A stretch of 64,000 nt of DNA from NCBI GenBank assembly GCA_002102555.1, contig MCFL01000020.1:124001-188000 (forward strand), written 5' to 3'. Position 1 is the first letter of the stretch, and every line of letters starts with the position of its first letter. Source of the stretch: Catenaria anguillulae PL171. Taxonomy: Eukaryota > Blastocladiomycota > Blastocladiomycetes > Blastocladiales > Catenariaceae. Positions 9,701 to 18,521 of this stretch are shown here, piece after piece. Under the pieces are notes generated by a model, which saw nothing but the letters and a program-made list of their open reading frames with translations, did not search any database and was not told where the DNA came from. A program made the translations under genes and the position numbers.

Positions 9701-10355
9701 CAAGGGCAAGCAGGCCGCTGCGCTGCGCAAGGAGATGCAGCCAGCGATGCGGGATGCAGAGCGGGCGGCCAGGAGGGTCGTGGTACATGGCGTCCCAAAA
9801 GAGGCACGGGTGGATTGGGTCGATATTGTGTTCGGCGGGCAGCAGCAACAGGCGCAGTCGGGTGAGGATGTGGACATGACGGGCAAGGGCGAGCAGCAAA
9901 CGGAGCATGAGTCGAGGCTGACCAAGGAACATGTGCGCGACGACGGATCGAGGGTGCTCATGTTCAAGTCGCAGGCGGATGCGTCGAGGGCCGTGCTCAG
10001 GCTGGACAATGCCGAGTTGCCTTTGGGCAATGGAGGCGAAATGGTCCGGCTGAAGGCGATTGAGAGCAAGCCGTTTGTTGCCGCCGCGCCGGGTGCTGGA
10101 ATGGGATTCGCGCCGGGGGCAGGGGCATCGATTGGACGCGGAGGGCGAGGAGGTGGTGCATCTCAGCAAAGAGGTAGAGGTGGACCGTCCCGCGGCCGAG
10201 GAGGCGGCGGCGGTTATGGTGGGAATCGGGGCGGGCGAGGTGGTCGAGGTGGTCGAGGTGGGCGACTGGGTTTGGGTGGTGGTGTCTCAGCAGCGTCGTC
10301 ATCGTCGCACTTACCGTCGGCGGTAGATGTAATGGATGTGGACCCGAGTGAATGA
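6786..10355 (+). CDS. Prp24/SART3-like U4/U6 snRNA annealing factor
   Basis: Spliceosome recycling factor that re-anneals U4 and U6 snRNAs in the nucleus. The N-terminal half is helical HAT-type repeat sequence (to about residue 540). It is followed by an acidic/basic linker with a nuclear localisation signal (KRAKRSRPE), three or four RRMs and a Gly/Arg-rich (RGG) tail. RRMs begin near TIVIKHVLP, NLYVANLGK (with SKGFGYV as RNP1) and TVMIRNLNF (with RPRGMAFATF); a degenerate fourth begins near RVVVHGVPK. The frame is open throughout, but 7261-7329 is best read as an in-frame 69-nt intron (GTGTGTACC..CTCGCAG). Its removal restores the HAT helix (..SVPSS-ALDSVLHQYQRFEA..) and gives 1166 residues. 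The protein is larger than yeast Prp24 and closer in layout to human SART3. Confidence 0.88.
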   Translation: MSNHHHRDPLPYPLRQQYKANPAAIPLLPASTWQSWLADEVRQDTDRAILASLFAVALDQAPTFDIHLAHATHLLRSVTEYLEVRAEDPEAADLELRPVPEWPQGCIDAVAASVSMHGGHFTRGNKLWEVLVQLHELALSDQESVRDVYLQWLSVPSSGVYQFFSWFVSAPIDSHRHDYLAALDSVLHQYQRFEASTLSSNTMSSAPPFDQDNDEPAAPTAAEIYESRIASATDLFRTSQSLAYQYATEYEPAFTESPPNLPLLQSYLHTLAATLPSTLAVQGFLERIVADIAGDPLAAGAWVMYVTWAKANLTHEQAMRITARALLTCPASSALWVHQVRLTRSLNELVESVLGATDAGVPDMEPIVAEAAGWAVRVGASATDALELIDSYTSTAEESNEVPRQFVLEPIRVRLALQAGNKVEIENAIGHMREAPCTLARPWIRVLRMLTEAKYPGVDELWQVAADRVVDDPRSLALERVEWAEVYAASAKEVEEAKSRLDAIDAWYAAAAVAASAPVAVAATNGDQDVNTVPDADHMQIDADQPKRAKRSRPEAGTRADDRHVARAHDKKKPKLDPELEAKQAANDLAKRNRTIVIKHVLPTYEPTLRAVLEPIGGPILALRFLPTTTDGDKTQAFAEFASHEGLLEVFRYKRQLKLPGGGGGGGASAGGGRDDGKPLVFEMAKGATVDPDAELAAMAEAKRAEIAKEKERLHAEQKGLDASGANLYVANLGKAVGAEELERVFNATVAESLGAQAMSSEDGDAMGGSTSTSAGVKEVKIMVTKFGESKGFGYVLMSSPDAARAVIDRWDGQKLPGHESEGRPLKVAVSDPNKSKNKQADAASSVKSDGAGVVRGSRVRDYDPCTVMIRNLNFATTEPTIRTLLSAHGELTSLRIPRDPKGRPRGMAFATFSTPEQAQAAVHALDGLTCDERQLAASIPEPTTAASDSQHAKQLLADQRAKRDRAVEAEVKGKQAAALRKEMQPAMRDAERAARRVVVHGVPKEARVDWVDIVFGGQQQQAQSGEDVDMTGKGEQQTEHESRLTKEHVRDDGSRVLMFKSQADASRAVLRLDNAELPLGNGGEMVRLKAIESKPFVAAAPGAGMGFAPGAGASIGRGGRGGGASQQRGRGGPSRGRGGGGGYGGNRGGRGGRGGRGGRLGLGGGVSAASSSSHLPSAVDVMDVDPSE

Positions 10356-11029
10356 CTGTGAAGGGTGTGTGTACATGTGCCTGTGTGTGTGTGCCTGTAA
10401 CCTTTCATTCTGCTATAGTAATGGATACATCAGTCAGTGAGTCGTTCCCATTCTGTTTAAATATCTCACCAAGAAGGTAGATGAGAGTCAACAATATCGT
10501 CGTTGATCAAAACAGCTCGATCGCGCCTCTCCTGCTCGCTCCCGACGTGCATGCTGACCTTGCAGTCTCTGTAGAGCGGCCACCCGCCCGCGCCTGTCGC
10601 CCTCGTCGCCCTCGCCACGTCGTTCCCAAGACCTCGCAGCACGCGCCGACGCCCGATCCGCCGCCCTAGCTGCCGGATCGTCGCTGTGCAGCATGATACA
10701 TCGACTGTGGCCAAGTGTTGGTCCTCGAAGGTACGCCGCCACTCTCAGCGGCCGTGCCCACTCGTCGTGCCCACAGCCCACCTGATCTGATCTGCACTTT
10801 GCCAGACACATTGGCCGCATCGACTCGCTCTCCTCAGGAGATGACGAAACCGCAACCACGATTCACTCAGCGGGGGACTTACGCTGTCGTTGCCTCACGA
10901 TCCAAACCAGAGCACAGCCCACTGATCTGCCGCAGCCCCAGCATTGTCGCCTCCAAACCCACCGACGGGTAAGGCCAACTAGCTCTCGAGCCGTCGCGTT
11001 TCTCGTTTCGGAACAATGACGTCTTGAGG
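10356..11029. other. Intergenic; 3' region of SART3-like gene and unassigned sequence
   Basis: GT-rich 3' flank (TGTGTGTGTGCC) up to about 10465. After that there are open frames on both strands (for example 10481-10669 plus and 10466-10714 minus) without recognisable protein character. Nothing here can be supported as a gene. Confidence 0.35.
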
Positions 11030-11900
11030 AACGGTGCCGAACCCAACCTGCCTCTCTCATTTGACAAAAGTTGCACTTCTTCCTCACATGATTGTACGCT
11101 TGGCGTTTCACTACCATCAACATGTTTCGTCATTGTTGATGCCAATCGCATTCAACCTCAATGTCAGGAAGCAACGCAGTCGGTTACTCGGCAAAAACTC
11201 AAGGTTTGGGAACTGCGGAGCAGGGCTCGATTATTCGAGACAGATGAGCTCCTTTGGACAGTTCCCAAGTTCCGAGTGAACCATGTATTGGAGGAGCGAA
11301 GCGCAAGGCGGGACAAGAATCAGTCGCTCTCGTTCCACTTGTCAGATGGTCGGAAAAAAACATTGCCAGGCCGTGAAAGCGCTCGCTACGCGTCTCTGAA
11401 GTCTTCCGACTCGCCGGATTTGCCCTTGTCCTTCGATGAATTTGCTCTGCTGCCGCACATTGTTGTACGTCATGGATCCGGCGCCCGCAAGTCGCAAGTT
11501 TTCCTGCGCTCAACATTCCACTGACTGTCATGCAAATTGCAGGAAGCGACACAGTCTGTGACATGCAAGAACATGAAGATCCGCGAACTCCGGGACAAAG
11601 GTCAGCTGTTTGAGGCAGACGAGCTGCTGTGGACAGCGCCCAAGTATGAGGGCACGATGCCCACTCATTTTTATGGATTCTCTGCAGGTGCACCCATCCC
11701 CGGCTCAGCGGCTGTTGTTCCAAACAATGACCGCTTGAATACGCTCATCGCAAATGTTTCCGAGTCGATCGCGTCTGGAAACCAGTCTGGAAGTCCACCC
11801 AGACCAGAATCGCCAACGACTTTGCCAGGCATTGCATCAGTCACAATTGCACCAAAAATTGGAATCGCTCTCCATGTCATGCATTACCATACCGTTCAAG
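11030..11900 (+). pseudogene. Tandemly duplicated exon unit, first copy frameshifted
   Basis: Two related units lie about 375 bp apart. Each has an exon end of the type LPLSFDEFALLPH followed by an intron, then an exon starting EATQSVT and containing LRxxxxLFExDELLWTxPK. Unit 2 (about 11420-11665, intron 11465-11542, GTACGT..TTGCAG) keeps its frame across the splice. Unit 1 (about 11045-11285, intron 11094-11167, GTACGC..GTCAG) has one extra base before its donor (GACAAAAGTTGC against GATGAATTTGC), which breaks the frame. After unit 2 the frame runs on to about 11900 with weak, low-complexity sequence. I do not recognise the parent protein. Either a short surviving gene lies at unit 2 or both units are relics. 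Confidence 0.5.
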
Positions 11901-12195
11901 CGGTCATTTCAGCAAGTGGGAGCAGCCGAAAGGTGGCCCGCGTGCGAACAAAGCGTTTACGAGCAATTGCCCCCAGCGTTTTGATTTCGTTTTCGTTTCT
12001 CTTGCATTCCAAAAATGTTTCCCTGATTGTTACTTGTTCCCAACACATTCTAACCCGACCATACCAACGAGCCATGAATGCATTGACAAACGGAAGGGGT
12101 TTCATTGATTTGACAAACAGAACACGGTCGTGGGGGGTGTCTCACACAAAGAACGACCAACACAGCAAAAGGGAATCAAAGGAATAACAACCATC

Positions 12196-13122
12196 TCACA
12201 CGCCAAGCTTGCGACCACTCGTCAACTTGACACCAGCATACTGCATGTGGCTCGTCTTTTGCTTCTGCACATGCACCTGCTGTTGCTGTTGCTGCTGAAC
12301 CTTAGTACCCTTGAGTTCTTGCGCCAACCAGCTCGGCGCACACTTTGCATCAAACATCCACGCGCCAGAGTAGAACGCATCGTCTGGATGGGCGTTGCGC
12401 GCACGCACGCTGCCAGCGGGAATCACGGCGTACGGGGTGGCACCAAAAGCCTTGAACCCGGTCCAGTTGACATTATAGTAATGCTTGGTTGAGTGAGGGC
12501 GGTTGGCACGGGCAAGCGGAAGTGCAGACGCGAGGCGGCGCGGGCGGCGAATGAGGGCCGTGGCGACAGTGGGAAGCTCACGTTGCATCCACAGGGGTGT
12601 GCGGGCAGTGTCAAACAACCAGGCGCCAGATAAGAAGGCCGTGTCGGGGTGTTCGTAAACGGGGGTTGGGCGAATCACCTTGTGCAAGCTTGTGTGCTTG
12701 GTGGTCGTGTTGGCCTTGGTTTGGTTCATGGGCTTGGACGACTGCATCTGCTTGACGGGTTGCTGCATTTGTTTGGGCGGCGAAACAGCGGTCGTCGTTG
12801 CATTCGAGCGCTTCTTATTCGCAGCCGATGACTTCAAGTTGGAAGAGTTGGTCGTGGTGGGAAGCTGGGATTGCATCCATTGAGGCACGCGAGACTGGTC
12901 AAACATCCAGGCGCCCGTCATGAAGGCATCGTCGGGATGCTCGGCAACCGGGGTTGGACGATAGACCTGAGCATTCGGGTACGATTTGGGCGACGACGTG
13001 GGACGTTGTTGTTGCAGATGCTGGTGGAGCTTGGTGTTGGCGACACCCTTGGACGTGGACGGGGTTGGCGTCGCGTGGACGTGAGGGCGAGCAGATTGGG
13101 AGACGATTTGAGTGCGACCCAT
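12196..13122 (-). CDS. HPD-GAW three-repeat protein, copy 2 (unknown function)
   Basis: Intronless gene for a 308-residue protein, the inverted paralogue of the gene at 3917-4828. Repeats 1 and 2 are identical or nearly so to copy 1, and repeat 3 matches fully (AHPDDAFYSGAWMFD). The segment between repeats 2 and 3 is clearly different: copy 2 reads ..RPRRLASALPLARANRP.. followed by a Tyr/Asn-rich stretch. Copy 2 also has a longer polyglutamine run before the end. Start at the ATG at 13122 (MGRTQI), matching copy 1. Both copies have an intact frame and the same promoter, so both are probably expressed. Function is unknown; see copy 1 for the repeat description. Confidence 0.8.
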   Translation of the reverse strand: MGRTQIVSQSARPHVHATPTPSTSKGVANTKLHQHLQQQRPTSSPKSYPNAQVYRPTPVAEHPDDAFMTGAWMFDQSRVPQWMQSQLPTTTNSSNLKSSAANKKRSNATTTAVSPPKQMQQPVKQMQSSKPMNQTKANTTTKHTSLHKVIRPTPVYEHPDTAFLSGAWLFDTARTPLWMQRELPTVATALIRRPRRLASALPLARANRPHSTKHYYNVNWTGFKAFGATPYAVIPAGSVRARNAHPDDAFYSGAWMFDAKCAPSWLAQELKGTKVQQQQQQQVHVQKQKTSHMQYAGVKLTSGRKLGV

Positions 13123-13259
13123 GGTAAGAGAATGGAGCTTGGTTGGGTTGGACTGGGTGAATCGTTTGGTTGAGAGGAGGTATCTCGGGAACAAGGCAGA
13201 CGTGGATTGCTTGTGATGAGGGACGAAATGTTGGGAGAGTGAGCTGGGGATGGGGCCAG

Positions 13260-13267
13260 AATTTATA
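13260..13267 (-). promoter_or_regulatory. TATA box of HPD-repeat gene copy 2
   Basis: TATAAATT on the minus strand, 138 nt upstream of the ATG at 13122. It is the counterpart of the box at 3770-3777. Confidence 0.6.
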
Positions 13268-13822
13268 GTCGAGCCGAAGCTGGAATGTACATGTTGTCTA
13301 TGAGTGAGGGAGGGTGAGGAATGCAGGCATTCGCCATAAATCATGCATGAACGAACAAAGATGATGGTCAGGCTTGCTCATTCGGGGTTGGTTGGTTGGT
13401 TAGTCAGTCAGATCGCTTTGGGTGAGTGAGTGAGTGAAGCGACAGGGTGCGGACGCGCTTGGGCTTGGCGACGCGCCTTTGATCGGCGACATCTGACCGG
13501 GCTGCCGATCCGCCTGACATTCGCACTTTCAGTTTTGCAGTGGACATCAGTTGCGAAACCCATAAATTTAACGACGACGAGGATCGCCACTGTACATACA
13601 TTTCCTTTCACTGTACACAACTGTGCACCACGTGCACTCGTTCACTTGCGACTGTATCTGTTTCCCTTTTCCCCGTCCTTCTTTGGTATGTGTTTGTGCC
13701 CGCCTTTGAGTTGTGTTGGCCACACGCCCGCCGTCTGCTGATCAACGCTATTGATCCCATTTGTTTGTATACACAGCATCCCCCACTCGCTCCCCGTTAC
13801 CCCACGTATCAAGTCCGAAACC

Positions 13823-15550
13823 ATGACCACCAAGCCTGCCCAGCCCGCCCCCGCTGGCACCACCTCGGCCGCCACCGCGTCAGGTGCCGCTGCTGCCGCC
13901 GCCAAGGTGAACCACTCGCCGTCCGAGGTGGCCTGGATGTTTGTGCGCGAATACTACCATTACCTCAACCGCGACCCGTCGCGCCTGCACCTCTTCTACG
14001 GCAAGGACTCGGCCGCCATCCACGGCATGGAGGGCGACCACGCCGACCCGGCCCACGGCCAGGCCGAGATCCAAAAGATGCTTGCTGCCCAACGCTTCAA
14101 GGAGGCCCGCGTCGTGATTTCGTCGGTCGACTCGCTCTTGTCGGTCAACGACGGCGTGGTTGTCCAAGTCCTCGGCGAGCTGTCCAATGCGGGCAACCCG
14201 TCGCAAAAGTTTGTGCAAACCTTCTTCTTGGCCAAGCAGCCGACGGGCTTCTTTGTTCTCAACGATGTGTTCCGCTACCTGTGTGAGGATGTTGAAGACG
14301 AGGGCGCCGACGTGGATTCCTCTCCCATCCAGCAACACCACGCCTCGGCCGCTCCCACGGCTACCCCCGCGGCCCCCACGGTCGAAAAGGCAAAGCCAAA
14401 GTCTCGCGAAGCGTCGCCCGCTAAGCCCAAATCGCCTGAGCGTCGCCGCCCGGCTTCGCCTGCGCCTGCTGCTGCTGTTCCCGAGCCAGTTGCTGCTCCC
14501 GTCGAGCAGCCCAAGCCTCGTGCCCTCTCGCCTGCTCCCGCTGCTCAACCCACGCAAGCCGTCGCCCAACCGGCTGCTGCTGCTGCCACCGAGCAAAAGC
14601 CAAAGTCGCGCGAACCCTCGCCCAAGCGTGCCAAGTCGCCCGCCAAGCCCGCTGTCGCTGAACCCGTTGCCGCGGCCGAGCCGCCCAAGAAGGAGCAACC
14701 CAAGCCTGCCGCTGCGGCTGCGGCTGCCCCGGCCCAACGTGCCAAGTCGCCCGAAAAGCCCGCGGCTCCGTCCAAGCCCGCGCAACCTGCAAAGCCTGCA
14801 ACCTGGGCCACGCTTGCCGCCAAGGGCTCGTCGCCCGCACCTACGCCTGCGCCACCCGCAGGTGTGTCTCCGCGTTCGCAATCGCCGGCCGTGTCTGCAG
14901 CTGCCCCCGCTGCAGCTGCCTCGGAACCCGTGGTGCGTGCCGTTGACTCGACCCCGGCCACCGCCTCCTCCTCCTCGTCGGCCCTCGGGTCCATTCAAGT
15001 GTATGGCTCGCCCGGCCAAGAGTCGCAGCAACCGGGCGGCCGCAACCCAAACTTCCACACGGACGTGGAAAAGTCTGTGTACGTGCGGCTCGTATACCCG
15101 GCATTTGAAAACGCCACGCCCGAGTTTCTCGTTTCGGCGTTGCCCGCAGGCACCTCGGTCAAGGCCATCACGTACCAGCGCCAGGCCGCCGTGTTGCACT
15201 TGGGGTCGGCCGACGAGGCAAAGGCCGTGCTGGGCACAAAGTTATCCATGAACGGGGCCACCACCACCATTGAGGTGAGGCGTGAGGGCGGCGCCGCGGG
15301 AGGTCGCGGCGGATATGGCGCCGGCCAAGGGTACCGCGGCGGGTACCAGGGCGGCATGGGTCGCGGCGGGGCGTATGGTGGCGGCGCCCAGGCCGGCGCG
15401 CCCCGGCCAGGCAGTTCGGGAGGCATGCCCAGGGGTGCCGGTGGGTACAACAGTCCCCAGCAAGGGTCGGGTGAGTTTTCCGGTCGCGGCGGCGCCATGG
15501 GAGGACGTGGGGGCAGGGGTCGTGGAGGTGCTGCGCCCGCGCGTGCTTGA
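13823..15550 (+). CDS. G3BP-like RNA-binding protein (NTF2-like, RRM, RGG)
   Basis: A 575-residue relative of Ras-GAP SH3-binding protein, the nucleator of stress granules, acting in the cytoplasm on mRNPs. An NTF2-like domain occupies about residues 30-152 (AWMFVREYYHYLNRDPSRLH.., ending FFVLNDVFRYL). A long Ala/Pro/Ser/Lys-rich disordered region with repeated KPKSREPSP / RAKSPxKP units follows. A degenerate RRM at about 418-485 (KSVYVRLVYPAF..) lacks good RNP aromatics, and a Gly/Arg-rich tail (RGG/RGRGG) closes the protein. Single exon. The ATG at 13823 lies after the 5' leader; the frame is open 24 codons upstream, but that part is leader-like. A caprin-like protein, the classic G3BP partner, is encoded at 49116-50972. 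Confidence 0.88.
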   Translation: MTTKPAQPAPAGTTSAATASGAAAAAAKVNHSPSEVAWMFVREYYHYLNRDPSRLHLFYGKDSAAIHGMEGDHADPAHGQAEIQKMLAAQRFKEARVVISSVDSLLSVNDGVVVQVLGELSNAGNPSQKFVQTFFLAKQPTGFFVLNDVFRYLCEDVEDEGADVDSSPIQQHHASAAPTATPAAPTVEKAKPKSREASPAKPKSPERRRPASPAPAAAVPEPVAAPVEQPKPRALSPAPAAQPTQAVAQPAAAAATEQKPKSREPSPKRAKSPAKPAVAEPVAAAEPPKKEQPKPAAAAAAAPAQRAKSPEKPAAPSKPAQPAKPATWATLAAKGSSPAPTPAPPAGVSPRSQSPAVSAAAPAAAASEPVVRAVDSTPATASSSSSALGSIQVYGSPGQESQQPGGRNPNFHTDVEKSVYVRLVYPAFENATPEFLVSALPAGTSVKAITYQRQAAVLHLGSADEAKAVLGTKLSMNGATTTIEVRREGGAAGGRGGYGAGQGYRGGYQGGMGRGGAYGGGAQAGAPRPGSSGGMPRGAGGYNSPQQGSGEFSGRGGAMGGRGGRGRGGAAPARA

Positions 15551-15840
15551 TTGGGTAAGGGATGGCTTATTCACATGTCAATGTGTGTGCTCTAGTGAGT
15601 GTTATGTTTTGTCTTTTCTTCACACATGTGTCACGAGTCATATCACGCATTGAATGCTAAATGTGAGATGGATTTCGAATATCTCCGCTGTCACTCTTGC
15701 ACCGGTTTTCGACAACACAAACTCGGAATGAATGCCATGCTTGAGGAATAACAATCACAACGTCAAATCCAATTCACGTGATCACCTTCATAGGCACAAT
15801 AATTTTCTGTCCGGTTTGCTCGTCTCGTCCGCAAGCGACG

Positions 15841-16119
15841 TTACACGAACGTCATCATGGCCTCGACCAACGCCAATTGTTTGGCGCGATCGCACAAACG
15901 TGAGACATGCAATTTGCCCTCGATCCCTCTATGCCCTGCAAACTGACCCTGGAAAGGGATGCAAGCGGTTGTGATGCGAGTCTTTCCCTTCGATTGCCCC
16001 AAATTGGACAATCGAGTCAATTGCTGCCCGGGCTTAACCTCAACAGAGCTGTTTCTTCCGTAGGTACATGGCTCGTCGAGCAGGCTCATCAACTGATGAT
16101 CACTTTCACCAACGCTCAT
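15841..16119 (-). CDS. Hypothetical small protein
   Basis: A 92-codon ORF with no recognised domain and moderate fungal codon character. It sits between the 3' side of the G3BP-like gene and the tyrosinase promoter. No cysteine pattern, signal peptide or membrane segment is visible. It could be chance; I list it only because nothing else occupies 15551-16430. Confidence 0.2.
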   Translation of the reverse strand: MSVGESDHQLMSLLDEPCTYGRNSSVEVKPGQQLTRLSNLGQSKGKTRITTACIPFQGQFAGHRGIEGKLHVSRLCDRAKQLALVEAMMTFV

Positions 16120-16433
16120 GCCGCCCGTTTGCTGCAGCGACCTTATGCATGGGGTCGGCGTATTAATTCATGCCAATGCAGCAACGGTCTCGCGAGTGCA
16201 ACTTACAACCCTGCATTCCAGTCCAATTTCCGATTTAAATTGGCCCCCGAGGAGGCGGACCATCAGTTGCAAATGCCGCATGACCGACGGGATATACAAC
16301 ATTTGAGTTGCCACCATTCGACGCAGGAAATCGGTATGAATGACTGTGAGAAACGGCGTTAACCGCAGCAGCTGCGAATCCTCTCACTGCCGAGACATCT
16401 GCGATGGTAAAGAGCACCATGGTTGGGACTGGG

Positions 16434-16440
16434 TATAAAG
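16434..16440 (+). promoter_or_regulatory. TATA box of tyrosinase gene
   Basis: TATAAAG, 99 nt upstream of the ATG at 16533, in the sequence GGGTATAAAGACC. Confidence 0.6.
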
Positions 16441-16532
16441 ACCGACCAATATCTCGCAACCTGTGCGAGTCCCTCTCCCACATTGACCGTTCCTTATACT
16501 GCTTATGGCTCGTCCTTCTACACCAGCAAGCA

Positions 16533-18212
16533 ATGCCCACTCTTCTTTGCATCATTTCCTTCATTGCCTTGGCGTGGGCCGGCCTGTCGCTCGCCCAAAC
16601 CACAGATATCTGCCCGAATGGTCTCAGGGTCCGCCGTTCGTTCACGTCGCTTCCTGATTGGCAGCGTGAAGCCGTCGTTGAAGGCTTTCGCCGGTACTTA
16701 CCTGCAAGGCATTCGTTACCTGGTTGACTCGGTCCATTTCTTACCATGTCTTCTTGATCAATCTATACTCCAGCATGAAGCGCAGTGGAGCCTTGGATCG
16801 CATGACTCGCGTCCATCGAGCTGGCATGCAATACCATTCGGTTCGTACATCTGCGTGCAGTATCATCTTTTCAGCCTCACACAACGACTCACTTGCCCAC
16901 CATGACCGATTACTACTACGTAGACGACGCAATTTCTTCCGATGCATCGTGCATTGTTGGTCGAGTTTGAGCAAGAACTGATTCGCCATCACAACTGGAT
17001 CTGGGCGCTTCCCTACTGTTCGTTTTTGTCTCGATTGGACTCTAACTCGGGCGAATTCAACTCACGCATTCACTGATGCACCATTGTATGAACTAGGGGA
17101 CGAGCTTCCTGACGCAGGCTTCCCAATCCGCTCGGGCATCTTTTCCAACACCAACGGCGGCATGGGATTGGCGCAGGCTGGCCCACTCTCTGCGCCGTTC
17201 CAAGGATTCACAGACGACTTCAACCAATGGGTGACACGTAACCCGGCCCCGCAAAGCGCTTGGTTCAACTGGGTGCCCCAAGGTCAAGTCCTTGCGCAGG
17301 CGTTGCGCCAGTTTACGACGTTCAGGCAAATGTCGTACATGATTGAGGGGTCGCCGCATAATGCGTTTCATGGCATTTTGGGCGGGAGTATGGGGTACCG
17401 ATCTCATCTTCATGCGAAGAAACCCGCAAGTGATTTCAACTCACCTTGGCTGGTCCGCGCTCACGTAGGAATCCAAATGTCAGTCCGGCTGATCCAGTGT
17501 TTTGGGTGCGTTTGGGTCCCCTCCACTCACAGTCTTCTGCTCCCACTTTGCTCACACTTTCATTACCTCCACACCTCATACATAGCTCCATCATGCCTAT
17601 GTACGCAAACCCAATTCACCTCACCCACTCGCCAATCCATCGACTCACCCACCACAACTCCAGATCGACCTCGTCTGGGCCGCCTGGCAACTTGAAGGTA
17701 TCAGCACCTCCAACTTCCTCAACCTGACCACCTTCCCAGGCGACCTACCCGTCCCGCCCACCGCGCCCACCGTCCTATACGAATCGCGCTGGACAAACAC
17801 CGACATGCTCTACTACCGGCAACGTCTCTGCTACATGTACGATGCCGTGCTGAGCACTGGCCCGCCCGCCCCACCGCGAACCAACACTGCCGCTAACGCT
17901 AACGCGACCGAGGCATCGGCTATCGAGTTTTCCAAGCTGGCGCCTTTGCCCGATGACACAATCGAAAAGCTCATGCCCTTGTTGACCAAGGAGGAAGCCG
18001 TTCGGCGGTATCGCGCGTCTGAGGCCGTGTTGAATCGTGCCGCGGATGAATTGAATCGCAAGTCTGGTCACGAGCGCGTTCACACAATGCGGGCGCCCAG
18101 TGTGATGGATTTGTTGTGCATGGGCAATGCGGAAGTGATGGGCAAGATTGTGGATCAGGGCGAGCATTCAAAGATTCCGGCCGTGGTGGCCATGGAGCAA
18201 CGTAAGAAGTAG
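16533..18212 (+). CDS. Secreted tyrosinase (type-3 copper phenol oxidase)
   Basis: Binuclear-copper enzyme that oxidises mono- and diphenols to quinones for melanin-type pigments. I reconstruct seven exons: 16533-16693, 16774-16840, 16924-17017, 17097-17394, 17469-17505, 17586-17600 and 17664-18212. They sum to 1221 nt (406 residues), and every intron is GT-AG and 63-83 nt long. The N-terminus is a signal peptide (MPTLLCIISFIALAWAGLSL). CuA histidines lie in VHRAGMQYHS and FLPMHRALLVEFEQEL. CuB histidines lie in SPHNAFHGILGGSMG and in the micro-exon-encoded LHHAY, which is followed by IDLVWAAWQ. After the catalytic domain comes a roughly 120-residue C-terminal extension with no obvious domain. 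No single long ORF covers the gene, so simple ORF calling would miss it. All six copper ligands are present, so it should be active. Confidence 0.88.
17586..17600 (+). other. 15-nt micro-exon of tyrosinase (LHHAY)
   Basis: Flanked by an acceptor ..ACATAG and a donor GTACGC, this exon reads CTC CAT CAT GCC TAT in phase 0. It supplies the CuB motif between exon 5 (..SPADPVFW) and exon 7 (IDLVWAAWQ..). Without it the enzyme would lack its last copper ligand. Confidence 0.85.
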
Positions 18213-18521
18213 GCGGTCAAGGGTCTGTAAACAGACGGATGGCTTTGTCGCTCTGGCAAGGTGATTGACGTTGATGAGATCCGAGCCTCATGAGGGCCGC
18301 TGATGCTTATTCACATGTACTTTCCATCTGCGACACATTATCGCACACATTCAAGATAACATGGCACAACTGTATATGGAGGCACATCCATCCTGATTAC
18401 CAAAAGATAAACTTCTACTCATGATACAGTTCACACAGTCTCAACCGCAAGTTGATCTCGTCCCAGAGTGGCGACGACAACTTGAATCTCTTGGCCTTGA
18501 TCCCAATAGGAGGCAGACTTT
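18213..18521. other. Intergenic between convergent genes
   Basis: 3' flanks of the tyrosinase and of the defensin-like gene. No further gene is seen. Confidence 0.4.

Larger units (their letters stand above)
12100..13458 (-). repeat. Right arm of 1.35 kb inverted repeat
   Basis: Reverse-complement counterpart of 3579-4930. The promoter side (13130-13458) and the 3' side (12100-12195) match as well as the coding region does, so the duplication is genomic and not limited to the transcript. The Lys/Gln-rich C-terminal region differs by small in-frame CAG-type length changes. Confidence 0.9.

Noticed and set aside
9105-10169. Minus-strand open frame of 354 codons opposite the SART3-like gene
   Set aside because: Shadow of the RRM and RGG coding region; no domain of its own.
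10466-10859. Open frames on both strands that hinted at a small Sm-like or ribosomal protein
   Set aside because: Compared by memory with LSm and S28e patterns; the conserved motifs are absent.
13880-15199. Long minus-strand open frame opposite the G3BP-like gene
   Set aside because: It is the antisense of a GC-rich Ala/Pro/Ser-coding region; Gly/Arg-rich translation without features.
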